Shown piece by piece: positions 44,163-52,211 of a stretch of DNA of 64,000 nucleotides (its first letter is position 1; every line of letters begins with the position of its first letter). Source of the DNA: an uncultured Clostridia bacterium (lineage in GTDB: Bacteria > Bacillota > Clostridia > Christensenellales > Aristaeellaceae); contig CAKTXR010000007.1 of assembly GCA_934631025.1 (NCBI GenBank), positions 1 to 64,000 on the forward strand. Reading direction: 5' to 3'. Under the pieces are notes generated by a model. The model had not been told where the DNA came from. It made no database searches and saw only the letters and a program-made list of their open reading frames with translations. The position numbers and the translations under genes were made by a program.

Positions 44163-45566
44163 ATGCAAGTTTTTCTGATCATCATTGCGGTCATCATTGC
44201 TCTGGCGGCTCTGCTGCTCATGACCGGTTATCTGAAGGCGCCGCCGGACACCGCGTTTATCATCTCCGGCATGGGCAAGAAGCGCATACTGATCGGCAAG
44301 GCCGGCTGGCGCATACCGTTCCTCGAGCGCGTGGATAAGCTCTCATTGCAGGTCATGACGGTGGACGTCAAGACCAGCGAGGCCGTGCCTACCAACGAAT
44401 TCATCAACGTCATGGTGGACGGCGTGGCCAACGTCAAGGTGTCCAGCGACCCCGCGCTGCTCACCCGCGCCGCAGAATCGCTGCTGGGCATGAAACAGAA
44501 TGAGCTGATCGCCATGGTCACGCAGGTGCTCGAGGGCAATATGCGCGAGATCGTCGGCTCGGTCGGCCTGAAGGAAATGGTGCAGGATCGTCAGGGCGTG
44601 GCCAAGAAGATCACCGAGAACGTCGTGCCCGATATGCAGAAGCTGGGCATAGAGGTGGTCAACTTCAACATCCAGAACTTCCGCGACAACGCCGGCACCA
44701 TCGAGAACATGGGTATCGACAACGTCGAGCAGATTCGCAAGAACGCGCAGATCGCCAAGGCCAACGCCCAGCGCGACATCGCCATCGCCACCGCCAAGGC
44801 GCAGCAGGAAGCCAACGCCGTGAAGGTGGACGCGGACAAGAAGATCGCCGAGCAGAACGCCGAGCTGTCCGTGCAGCAGGCCGAGATGCAGGTGCGCGCC
44901 GACACAAAGAAGGCTGAAGCCGACGCGGCCTACTCCATCCAGCAGGAAAGCCAGCGCAAGACGATCGAGATCACCCGCGCCAACGCCGACATCGCCCGCC
45001 GCGAGAAGGAAGCCGAGCTGGCCGAGAAGGAAATTGCGCTCAAGGAGCGCCAGCTGGACGCGGACGTGAAAAAGGCCGCCGACGCGAAGAAGTATCAGGC
45101 GGAGCGCGAGGCCGAAGCCATGCTGATCCGCCGCCAGCGCGAAGCCGAAGCGCAGAAGTACGAAGCGCTCCAGCAGGCCGAAGCCAAAAAGGCCGAAGCC
45201 GACGCGGCGCGCTACGCCATGGAGCAGGAAGCCGAGGGTATCCGCGCGCGCGGTCTGGCCGAAGCGGAAGCCATCGAAAAGAAGGCCGAGGCGCAGAAGC
45301 GCATGGGCGAAGCGTCCATCATCGAGATGTACCTCTCCGCGCTGCCCGAGGTGGTCAAGAACGCCGCCGCGCCGCTCGCGCAGACCGACAAGATCGTCAT
45401 GTACGGCGACGGCAACTCGTCCCGCCTGGTGCGCGACGTGATGAACTCGAGCAATCAGATCCTCGAGGGCCTGAAGGAAGCCACCGGCGTAGATCTGAGC
45501 GACCTCATGAAGTCGGCCGCCGCGCGCACAACCGCCGCGCCCGAAATCAAGCCGGAGGAGAAATAA
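44163..45566 (+). CDS. Flotillin family protein
   Basis: 467 aa. An N-terminal membrane segment (about 4-22) is followed by an SPFH/band-7 domain (about 30-190). A long Ala/Glu/Lys-rich coiled coil with many EA pairs (about 200-390) and a short C-terminal domain (SIIEMYLSALPEVVKNAAAPLAQTDKIVMYG) complete it. Flotillins assemble in membrane microdomains and influence fluidity and protein complexes. GGAGGAG precedes ATG 44163; a start 11 codons earlier lies upstream of that site and is rejected. It is followed after 3 bp by a DUF2500 protein; the NfeD partner common elsewhere is absent. Confidence 0.93.
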   Translation: MQVFLIIIAVIIALAALLLMTGYLKAPPDTAFIISGMGKKRILIGKAGWRIPFLERVDKLSLQVMTVDVKTSEAVPTNEFINVMVDGVANVKVSSDPALLTRAAESLLGMKQNELIAMVTQVLEGNMREIVGSVGLKEMVQDRQGVAKKITENVVPDMQKLGIEVVNFNIQNFRDNAGTIENMGIDNVEQIRKNAQIAKANAQRDIAIATAKAQQEANAVKVDADKKIAEQNAELSVQQAEMQVRADTKKAEADAAYSIQQESQRKTIEITRANADIARREKEAELAEKEIALKERQLDADVKKAADAKKYQAEREAEAMLIRRQREAEAQKYEALQQAEAKKAEADAARYAMEQEAEGIRARGLAEAEAIEKKAEAQKRMGEASIIEMYLSALPEVVKNAAAPLAQTDKIVMYGDGNSSRLVRDVMNSSNQILEGLKEATGVDLSDLMKSAAARTTAAPEIKPEEK

Positions 45567-45569
45567 CGC

Positions 45570-45926
45570 ATGGGACTGTTTGGAGCGTTTGACACGCTGT
45601 TTCCGATATTCTTCTTCATCGTGTTCGCGCTGGTGATCGGCACGTTCGTCGTCGTGCTGGGCAGGAGCGCGGCGCGGGGCATTAAGAACAGCGCCTCGCC
45701 CCGATTGACCACGCAGGCGCGCGTCGTGAACCGCCGCGAGAACTACCGCCGGCACAGCCGCGACATGGCCGGCTGGACGGACTATTACGTCACCTTCGAG
45801 GTGCCCAGCGGCGACCGCATGGAGCTGGAGATGAGCGGCGAGCAGTACGGCCTGATTGCCGAGGGCGATCAGGGGCAGCTGACCTTCCAGGGCACGCGCT
45901 TCATTTCCTTTGAGCGGGACAGATAA
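45570..45926 (+). CDS. DUF2500-type small membrane protein
   Basis: 118 aa. One N-terminal membrane helix (about 8-30) precedes a beta-rich domain with ARVVNRRENY, DYYVTFEVPSGDRMELEMSG and GDQGQLTFQGTRFISF, the pattern of DUF2500 (YhhM-like) proteins. The function is unknown. The beta domain may be a small OB/SH3-like fold, which would make it an analogue of the C-terminal part of NfeD. It is in an operon with flotillin. Confidence 0.8.
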   Translation: MGLFGAFDTLFPIFFFIVFALVIGTFVVVLGRSAARGIKNSASPRLTTQARVVNRRENYRRHSRDMAGWTDYYVTFEVPSGDRMELEMSGEQYGLIAEGDQGQLTFQGTRFISFERDR

Positions 45927-45934
45927 GACAAAGA

Positions 45935-45985
45935 CCGCGCCGGATCCGGGAGAGATGATCTCCGGATCCGGCGCGGCGGTTTTAT
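45935..45985 (+). terminator. Terminator of the flotillin operon
   Basis: A 15-bp perfect stem (45935-45949 with 45962-45976) followed by CGGTTTTAT. Confidence 0.85.
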
Positions 45986-46000
45986 ATAATTGGAAGGCTT

Positions 46001-46765
46001 TTACCGGACGTCCACGACCACGATCGCCTTGTCGTCGGCATAGCGGTTGTAGGGCGCTTCGTCGTAGCGGACGGAGCGGTCGAGCAGCTCGTCGGGCGAG
46101 AGCGCTGCCAGCTCGCCGATCGGGGCATAATAGAGATACTGATCGACGCCGTCCGAGGAGAAAATCACGCGGTCGCCCGTCTCCAGCGCGATGGACGCGG
46201 CGCGCAGGAAGGACAGCGCGCGCTCGTCGCCGAAAATCACGCCGTAGCCCAGCGGGCTGTCGGGATTGTTGGTGATGGTGTCGTACAGCTCGCGCTTGGT
46301 GATGCTCAGGCCCTTCGTCGAGCCGAACACGCGCAGGTGCGCCGTCTGCTGCTCGCTCAGCCGGATGCGCGCGCCGCGGCGGATCAGCATGATGACCGAA
46401 TCGCCCACATAGGAAAAGTGCAGCCGGTTCTCCCGAATCGCGCCGCTGACATACACGGCGGCGGCCGGATAGGCGCTGGGCTTCGTTTCATTGTACGCGC
46501 CGGTGCGCTCGATCGCCAGAGCGACGGCCTCGGGCGCGGCGGCGGTGGGGTCGGCGGCGGGGAAAAGGACGCTCAGGATCGAATCGGCGGTGATCTGCGC
46601 GGCCTGACCCGCAGGGCTGACGGTCATGCCCTCGCGGTATTCGTCCATGTTCTGCGTCACGCCGTCGGCCACGACGAACGTGTTCTCCGTCGATGCGATG
46701 CGGTCCTCGCAGGGCTTGTTCGGGCGGTTGTTTGTGCGCACAGCCTGTCGCACGGTATAGGTCAT
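46001..46765 (-). CDS. PP2C-family protein phosphatase
   Basis: 254 aa. PP2C metal motifs are CEDRI near residue 20, FVVADGVT (Asp35 region), YVGDSVIML, VIFSSDGVDQYL and a C-terminal YADDKAIVVVDV. It should remove phosphate from Ser/Thr or other phosphoproteins with Mn2+/Mg2+. No sensor or membrane domain is attached and no kinase gene is adjacent. ATG 46765 has GGAG 11 nt upstream; a GTG seven codons earlier is weaker. It has its own promoter. Confidence 0.85.
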   Translation of the reverse strand: MTYTVRQAVRTNNRPNKPCEDRIASTENTFVVADGVTQNMDEYREGMTVSPAGQAAQITADSILSVLFPAADPTAAAPEAVALAIERTGAYNETKPSAYPAAAVYVSGAIRENRLHFSYVGDSVIMLIRRGARIRLSEQQTAHLRVFGSTKGLSITKRELYDTITNNPDSPLGYGVIFGDERALSFLRAASIALETGDRVIFSSDGVDQYLYYAPIGELAALSPDELLDRSVRYDEAPYNRYADDKAIVVVDVR

Positions 46766-46797
46766 GGTATTCACGCTCCAATGCACAAAGTACTTCT

Positions 46798-46826
46798 ATT
46801 ATACCACGCGCGCGCGATTTGATCAA
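46798..46826 (-). promoter_or_regulatory. Promoter of the PP2C gene
   Basis: Minus strand TTGATC, 17 bp, TATAAT. Confidence 0.7.
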
Positions 46827-46894
46827 TCCATAACACGGAAATGTCACATTATGGCGATTTATCTGAAAAAATGATTAGAAAACGCAAAAATATT

Positions 46895-47030
46895 TCGAGG
46901 TCAGGCAGGAGTTTTTACCATGGACGGCGAATAAAGGACAGTACAAAGGCAAAAGGAGCGCCGCAGGAGAGGAGAGCGATTCCCATGGCAGCGCATAAGG
47001 GGCCTGCCGCCGAGCGGGCCTGACGAGGAA
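46895..47030 (+). ncRNA. Probable raiA-motif structured RNA
   Basis: It lies directly upstream of the raiA/HPF gene, the position that gave the raiA RNA motif its name. Nested helices can be drawn: 46899-46905 with 47017-47023 (GTCAGGC/GCCTGAC), 46917-46922 with 46982-46987 (CCATGG/CCATGG), 46924-46928 with 46958-46962 (CGGCG/CGCCG), and a small CCGC/GCGG hairpin at 47006-47016. The internal segment is purine-rich and looks conserved rather than coding. I identify it from position, size and foldability, not from a covariance model. Confidence 0.7.
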
Positions 47031-47062
47031 GCAAAAATCATTAAAGTCAGGAGTTGAATTTC

Positions 47063-47593
47063 ATGCGTATTACTTTGACCGCTAAAAACTTCACCATCAC
47101 CGAGCCGATGCGCGCTCGTATCGAAAAAAAGCTCAATAAAATGGATCGCTATTTCCGCGAGGAGGCGGAGGCGCAGGTTCGCCTGAGCCAGGAGCGCAAC
47201 GTGCGCTTTATTGCCGAAATGACGCTCATGGTGGGCGGCGTGATGTTCCGCGCCGAGGAAGAGAGCGACGATATGTACGCCGCCATCGACCGCGCGCTCG
47301 ATCGGCTGGATCGCCAGGTGCACCGCCATCGCACCAAGCTGGGCAAGCGCGCCGTTGCCGAGGTTCTCGCCGAGCCGGAGGACGCCGTGCCCGCGTGGGA
47401 GGAGCAGCCCGACGAGCTGGTGCGCGTGAAGCGCTTCGCCGTCAAGCCCATGGCCGTGGAGGACGCGATCGCGCAGATGGATATGCTGGGGCACAGCTTC
47501 TTCGTGTTCATCAACGCGGAAACGGGCGTCACCAGCGTCATCTATCGCCGCGCGGACGGCAAAATCGGCATGATCGAGCCGATTCAGGGATAA
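47063..47593 (+). CDS. hpf: Ribosome hibernation promoting factor, long form
   Basis: 176 aa, long HPF. The N-terminal domain (about 1-100, MRITLTAKNFTITEPMRARIEKK) binds the 30S decoding region. The C-terminal domain (about 120-174, VRVKRFAVKPMAVEDAIAQMDMLGHSFFVF) drives 100S ribosome dimerisation. AGGAG is 9 nt before ATG 47063. It is preceded by the likely raiA RNA and followed by a terminator. The gene is also called raiA or yvyD. Confidence 0.96.
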   Translation: MRITLTAKNFTITEPMRARIEKKLNKMDRYFREEAEAQVRLSQERNVRFIAEMTLMVGGVMFRAEEESDDMYAAIDRALDRLDRQVHRHRTKLGKRAVAEVLAEPEDAVPAWEEQPDELVRVKRFAVKPMAVEDAIAQMDMLGHSFFVFINAETGVTSVIYRRADGKIGMIEPIQG

Positions 47594-47609
47594 TTTCAAA
47601 GCTGTAATT

Positions 47610-47648
47610 CGGGGCGGAGCGTTCAAAGGGCGCTCCGCCCCGCGTCTT
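47610..47648 (+). terminator. Terminator of hpf
   Basis: CGGGGCGGAGCG/CGCTCCGCCCCG 12-bp stem followed by CGTCTTGTG; the T-run is weak. Confidence 0.6.
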
Positions 47649-47689
47649 GTGTACGGCGGGGCAGAACCTGCGGAGCGGCAGCGCTGACT

Positions 47690-47939
47690 GCATTGTGGAG
47701 CTTGGACATAGAAACGAGCGGGAGCGTGCATTCTCATGAGCGCCTTTGAACCTTGGCAGGGCGGGAGATGCGGCGGCATTTGTGGAGCCTTGGCACGAAA
47801 ACGCATGAGGGTGTGCGCGATAGTCAGGAACGCCTTTGAACCTCGGCGGGAGATGCGGCGGCATTTGTGGAGCCTCGGCGTGGAAACGAGTGGGAGCGTG
47901 CGTTCACATGAACGTCTTTGCACGTCGGCAGGGCAGTGA
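47690..47939. repeat. Three tandem 85-86-bp repeats
   Basis: Copies start at 47690, 47776 and 47861, each beginning GCATTTGTGGAGC or close to it and containing GCCTTTGAACCT and GGAGATGCGGCGG. The first two and the last differ by scattered changes. Open frames through them have no ribosome sites. The rest of the 47649-48111 gap has nothing I can name. Confidence 0.8.
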
Positions 47940-48111
47940 ACATGAAACAATGGAGAAGCGCCTGAACGGAAAGCGCATGCACGGCCACTGCTTTTTGAGA
48001 GCCCTTCGGGCGGCTGGCCGTGGGGTGCAGGCTTTCAGAAAATGGGTTTAATAATAATTTCGAATTACTTAGGTTCGTTGAGAAATTATTTTAAGACGGC
48101 GTATTTGCCTA

Positions 48112-48140
48112 TTCCCAAAACACGGCGGCTGTGCTATAAT
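48112..48140 (+). promoter_or_regulatory. Promoter of the FAD oxidoreductase gene
   Basis: TTCCCA, 17 bp, TATAAT. Confidence 0.6.
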
Positions 48141-48201
48141 GGGCGCAGGGTTTATTCCGATGCAATAGATGCAATAACAGAACAGCGGGAGGACACGGGC
48201 A

Positions 48202-49488
48202 ATGATTGATATTTCCTCGATGACGAACAAGGAATGGGATCTGATCGTCGTGGGCGGCGGCATGACCGGCGTGGCGGCGGCCGTGGCGGCGAAGCGCGAG
48301 GGCGTTGAGAACGTGCTGCTGATCGAGAAGGCCGGCTATCTGGGCGGCGCGGCGGCGACCAGCCTGATTACGCCCTTCATGCGCTTTTATACGACGGTGG
48401 ACGGCAAGCAGTATCTGCTCAGCCGCGGCTTCTTTACCGAGCTGCGCGCGCTCATGCGCGAGACCGGCGCGCAGAACGACAAGGATTACACCATCCATGA
48501 GGAATACCTCAAGGTGGCGCTCGACCGGCTGGTGAAGAAGGAGGGCATTCAGCCGCTCTATCACGCCATGCTGTGCGGCGTTCACAAGGACGGCGAGACC
48601 ATCACGGCGGTCGACGTGGCCACCAAGGCGGGCAGGCTGACCTTCAAGGCGCGCTATTTCATCGACTGCACCGGCGACGCCGATCTGGCCGCGCAGGCGG
48701 GCTGCCCGTTCCATCTGGGCCGTCCGGACGGCCTGTGCCAGCCCATGACGCTGTGCTTCCGCGTGGGCAACGTGGACACCAGCGTGTTCTGGAAGGGCAT
48801 GAAGGACGTGCAGAAGAAGTATAAGGAGCTGAAGGCGGCGGGTGAGATCAGGAACCCGCGCGAGGACGTGCTGGTGTTCACCACGCTGGACGAGGGCGTG
48901 ATCCACTTCAACACCACCCGCGTCGTGAAGCACGATCCCACCAACCCCTTCGACGTGACCGAGGCCGAGATGATCGCGCGCGAGCAGATGGTCGAGATGG
49001 TCGAGTTCCTGCGCAAGTACGCCGCCGGCTGCGAGCACTGCCAGCTGCTCTATTCCGCCAGCGAAATCGGCGCGCGCGAAAGCCGCATGATCGACGGCGA
49101 ATACCTGCTGACCGAGACCGACCTCAAGAACTGCACCAGGTTCGAGGACGCGATCGCCGCGGGCAACTACGACATCGACATCCACAACCCCGAGGGCAGC
49201 GGCACCAGCCACTACTTCTTCGAGGACGGCACGTGGTACACCATCCCCTACCGCAGCCTGCAGCCCAGGAACGCCGACAACCTGCTGGTGGCCGGCCGCT
49301 GCATCTCCTCCACGCACGAGGCGCAGGCCTCCTACCGCATCATGCCCATCGTGACCACGCTGGGCGAGGCGGCGGGCGTGGCCGTGGCCGTGGCCAATGA
49401 CGATCACACCGGCGTGAAGCAGGCCGATGTGAAGAAGATCCAGGCGACGCTTGAAAAGAACGGAGCGTTCACTGGCCTTAATGCCTGA
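48202..49488 (+). CDS. FAD-dependent oxidoreductase (FAD_oxidored type)
   Basis: 428 aa. The Rossmann motif is VVGGGMTGVAAAVAAK (about 16-31), followed by EKAGYLGGAAATSL, the IDCTGDADLAAQAGCPF block and the C-terminal VAGRCISSTHEAQASYRIMPIVTTLGEAAGVA. This is PF12831, seen with carbohydrate catabolic genes in many Firmicutes; the substrate is unknown. GGGAGGA precedes the ATG. It has its own promoter and a strong terminator. Confidence 0.85.
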   Translation: MIDISSMTNKEWDLIVVGGGMTGVAAAVAAKREGVENVLLIEKAGYLGGAAATSLITPFMRFYTTVDGKQYLLSRGFFTELRALMRETGAQNDKDYTIHEEYLKVALDRLVKKEGIQPLYHAMLCGVHKDGETITAVDVATKAGRLTFKARYFIDCTGDADLAAQAGCPFHLGRPDGLCQPMTLCFRVGNVDTSVFWKGMKDVQKKYKELKAAGEIRNPREDVLVFTTLDEGVIHFNTTRVVKHDPTNPFDVTEAEMIAREQMVEMVEFLRKYAAGCEHCQLLYSASEIGARESRMIDGEYLLTETDLKNCTRFEDAIAAGNYDIDIHNPEGSGTSHYFFEDGTWYTIPYRSLQPRNADNLLVAGRCISSTHEAQASYRIMPIVTTLGEAAGVAVAVANDDHTGVKQADVKKIQATLEKNGAFTGLNA

Positions 49489-49524
49489 CGCACCACAATC
49501 ATAACCCGAACGGCGAGAAAAACG

Positions 49525-49575
49525 GGCGGCCCGCGTGCTATAATAAATGATAAGCACGCGGGCCGCCGCTTTATT
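49525..49575 (+). terminator. Terminator of the FAD oxidoreductase gene
   Basis: A 15-bp perfect stem (49525-49539 with 49553-49567) around an AT-rich loop, followed by GCTTTATTG. TATAAT sits at the stem/loop edge but has no -35 partner. Confidence 0.8.
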
Positions 49576-49668
49576 GACCGGCCGTGCGGGATTTCGGCGG
49601 AGCGCCTTTCTTCACGATCCATGCGGCGGCGCGCTCAAAGCAGCGCAAAAGGCAGGATAACAGACAAC

Positions 49669-50457
49669 ATGGTTTACGATGTACACGCACATATTTTCCC
49701 AGACAAAATTGCACTCAAGGCGGCGCATGGCATCAGCGCCTTTTATGACGGCTTCCATATGGACTGCGACGGCAGCGTCGCGCAGCTTTTAAGCGTGGGC
49801 GACGAGGCGGGGGTCGATCGATTCCTCGTCCATTCCGTCGCGACCACGCCGGCGCAGGTTCACAACGTCAACGCGTTCATCGCCAGTCAGGTGAAGGCGC
49901 ATCCCGATCGCTTCATCGGCTTCGGTTCGCTGCATCCGGACATGGAGGACGTGGAGGGCGGCGTTCAGAGCATCGTCGATCTCGGCCTGCACGGCGTGAA
50001 GCTGCATCCGGATATGCAGAAATTTGCGCTGGACGAGGCGCGTGCCATACGCCTTGTGAAGGCGGTCGAGGCGAAGAAGCTGCCGATGATGATCCACGCG
50101 GGCGACTATCGCTATCATTACTCGAACCCGCCGCAGATCCGCAGAATGCTCGAGGAAGCGCCCGATCTGACGGTCATCGCCGCGCATTTTGCCGGCTACA
50201 GCGTCTGGGACGCGGCCGAATGCCTGGCCGGCACGAAGAATATGTACGTCGACTGCTCCAGCTCGATGTACGCCATGACCGATCAGGAGATCGTGCGGCG
50301 CATACGGCTCTTCGGCGCGGATCACGTCATGTTCGGCACGGATTATCCGATGTGGGAGCCGAAAAGAGAGCTGGAGCGCTTCATGAACCTGCCGCTTCAC
50401 GACGACGAGCGCGAGCAGGTGCTCTGGAAAACCGCCGCGTCGGTGCTGGGAATGTGA
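49669..50457 (+). CDS. Amidohydrolase family 2 (metal-dependent hydrolase)
   Basis: 262 aa TIM-barrel. The HxH metal motif is at residues 6-8 (DVHAHIFPD), then GFGSLHPD, HGVKLHPDMQKF, MMIHAGDYRYHY, IAAHFAGYSVWD and a C-terminal VMFGTDYPMWEP. It fits PF04909 members, which hydrolyse or decarboxylate small ring compounds, lactones or aldonates. The substrate is unknown. Start ATG 49669; the ribosome site is weak (AGG 13 nt upstream). It lies downstream of the FAD oxidoreductase gene but beyond a terminator. Confidence 0.85.
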   Translation: MVYDVHAHIFPDKIALKAAHGISAFYDGFHMDCDGSVAQLLSVGDEAGVDRFLVHSVATTPAQVHNVNAFIASQVKAHPDRFIGFGSLHPDMEDVEGGVQSIVDLGLHGVKLHPDMQKFALDEARAIRLVKAVEAKKLPMMIHAGDYRYHYSNPPQIRRMLEEAPDLTVIAAHFAGYSVWDAAECLAGTKNMYVDCSSSMYAMTDQEIVRRIRLFGADHVMFGTDYPMWEPKRELERFMNLPLHDDEREQVLWKTAASVLGM

Positions 50458-50537
50458 GCAGATACCGCGCTGGACGCACGTTATGACCGCGGCGAGCGCC
50501 GCTTAAATCGATCGGGCGGGGCGGGAATGTCGCTGAC

Positions 50538-50576
50538 ATAAAAAACGGGGCTGACGCGAATCAGTCCCGTTTTTCG
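50538..50576. terminator. Bidirectional terminator
   Basis: AAAAACGGG and CTGA arms with their complements around CGCGA, T-rich on both strands. It serves the amidohydrolase and the convergent DMT gene. Confidence 0.8.
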
Positions 50577-50591
50577 TATGATCGGCGTTTG

Positions 50592-51467
50592 TCAGAAGCT
50601 CAGCATGACGATGCTGCCTGTGGCCAGCGCGATGCCCGCGATCTGCACCGGCGTGAGCTTTTCGTGGAAGAGGAAGCAGGAATAGAGCACGGAGAGCACC
50701 AGCACGCCGCCGTTGTCGATGGTGAAGAGCACGGTCGCGTCCACCAGCGTGAGCACATAGAGCACCAGATGGCAGGCGATCGTGGCGGACAGGCAGCAGG
50801 CCAGCAGATAGATCAGCGATTTTCCGCTCATCCTGAAGCCGCTGGTCAGCACGCTCCTGTCGCGGACAAGCTGAATGACCGCGCTTAAGATCGACATGCC
50901 GAGGAAGGTCAGCACGATCATCTCGTTGCGCTGCGCGCCGGCCATTTTCGCCTGCTGGGTGTTGAGCAGTATGCTGTACAGGCCGTTGGTGACGAAGATC
51001 AGTATGCACCACGGGAGAAACGATTTCGCGCTGCCCCTGAGCGACAGCCCGCGCAGGTTCATCAGGATGAAGGAGACCAGCATCAGGCCGATGGCGGCGA
51101 ACTGCATCGCGCTCAGCCGCTCGCCCATGAACAGCGCGTTGTAGACCATGGGCACGGTGATGCCGCCGAAGAGGCACATAATCATCTGGAAGGAATAGGA
51201 GCCGCCCTTGCTGGCCTTGATCATCGCCAGATTGTAGAGCAGCAGCACGACGGCGTTGATCAGTCCGCACGCCCATGTGACCGGCGAGGGCGCGAAGTGA
51301 AAGCCGCTCACCAGCAGCGTGGCGATACCGGCGAACGCGCCGTAGGAGATCGAGAACACGGTGGACGTGTCCTCGCCGGCGCTGCGGCTGGACGAGAACA
51401 GCTTGAGAAAGAGCGACTGGAAGGAATAGAGCACAACCATCACGGCGACGAGCAGAGCGGTCGTCAT
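50592..51467 (-). CDS. DMT-superfamily (EamA-like) transporter
   Basis: 291 aa with about ten membrane helices in two halves of five, the EamA/DMT layout. Hydrophobic helices include ALLVAVMVVLYSFQSLFLKL and, near the end, VQIAGIALATGSIVMLSF. Family members export or import small metabolites, amino acids or sugars. GGAGGATG precedes ATG 51467. It has a good promoter (51505-51532). Confidence 0.88.
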   Translation of the reverse strand: MTTALLVAVMVVLYSFQSLFLKLFSSSRSAGEDTSTVFSISYGAFAGIATLLVSGFHFAPSPVTWACGLINAVVLLLYNLAMIKASKGGSYSFQMIMCLFGGITVPMVYNALFMGERLSAMQFAAIGLMLVSFILMNLRGLSLRGSAKSFLPWCILIFVTNGLYSILLNTQQAKMAGAQRNEMIVLTFLGMSILSAVIQLVRDRSVLTSGFRMSGKSLIYLLACCLSATIACHLVLYVLTLVDATVLFTIDNGGVLVLSVLYSCFLFHEKLTPVQIAGIALATGSIVMLSF

Positions 51468-51504
51468 AGAGCATCCTCCGTTCAATGTGAAAATCAATAA
51501 CACT

Positions 51505-51532
51505 ATTATAACGCGCCCGCGCGATTTGTCAA
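51505..51532 (-). promoter_or_regulatory. Promoter of the DMT transporter gene
   Basis: Minus strand TTGACA, 16 bp, TATAAT. Confidence 0.75.
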
Positions 51533-51874
51533 TGCGTTAGGGGAGACGTGGGAAAAATAATGGAAGAGCGGCGCGGGGGAAGCGAATCCATCTGCGCCTG
51601 CGGCAGTGCGTTTCCTTTCGGAAGGTCAGATTGTCTTTCTTGCTGACGCTGCAATAGGCGCAGGAGGGGGTTTCCGCGATGAGGTTCCGCACGCACACCC
51701 CGCCGCCCAGCCCCCGCGCGCACGGCAGCCCCTGTGCCGGTCTATATCCGGCAGGCACAAACGCTGCGCCGGCGCACAATTTAAGCGCATATGATTCAGA
51801 ACGGCCTGTCGCCGCGTCAGCGCGGAATAACGCTTGAGCTGCATCGATTGCCCCGCAAGGCGCGCATAAAAGAC
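51533..51874. other. Intergenic region upstream of the T-box leader
   Basis: No supported gene. Short plus frames lack ribosome sites and a very long minus frame is antisense to real genes. Confidence 0.4.
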
Positions 51875-51903
51875 TTGACAGCGGGGAAAATCTTCGATAT
51901 AAT
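51875..51903 (+). promoter_or_regulatory. Perfect consensus promoter of the T-box operon
   Basis: TTGACA, 17 bp, TATAAT, all twelve bases consensus. Confidence 0.88.
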
Positions 51904-51909
51904 ACAGAC

Positions 51910-52186
51910 GATATATAAGAAGCGATGAAGAAGAGAGTAGCGCCGCAATGAGCGCCTTGAGCGAGCCGGAAGAGTGCAAGCCGGCGGCGGCGGGCGGCGT
52001 GAACATGGCTTTGGAGCTTCCGGCGCGAGCGATGAAAAATGTGAGCGCCGGACGGAAGTCCCCCGTTAGCGGGCAGGCCGGCAGACGACCGGCCGACGAG
52101 TCTCCGCGCGTGAAGCGTCGGGGAGAAGCAGGGTGGTACCGCGTTTTTACGAACGTCCCTCGCAGCGGCGAGCGGCGTTTTTTTAT
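51910..52186 (+). promoter_or_regulatory. T-box riboswitch leader, probably tRNA-Met specific
   Basis: The T-box sequence AGGGTGGTACCGCG is at 52130-52143. The AGAGAGTAG element of Stem I is near 51933. The 3' side of Stem I carries GTGAACATGGC, putting AUG (52005-52007) at the specifier position. The bulge UGGU would pair with an ACCA-ending tRNA, as tRNA-Met ends. The terminator is at 52154-52184 (CGTC/GGCG and CTCGC/GCGAG stem, then TTTTTTT). Uncharged tRNA should promote read-through into the downstream genes. Confidence 0.9.
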
Positions 52187-52211
52187 TGCAACAAACAGGG
52201 AGGGATTCTCC

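Noticed and set aside
43787..44221. Minus-strand frames between the ABC operon and flotillin
   Set aside because: Pro/Ser/Arg/Ala-rich translations overlapping the flotillin start, with no ribosome site.
46841..47023. Plus-strand 60-codon frame upstream of hpf, and a tiny MDGE frame after CAGGAG at 46919
   Set aside because: Both lie inside the foldable raiA-like RNA; base pairing explains the sequence better than coding.
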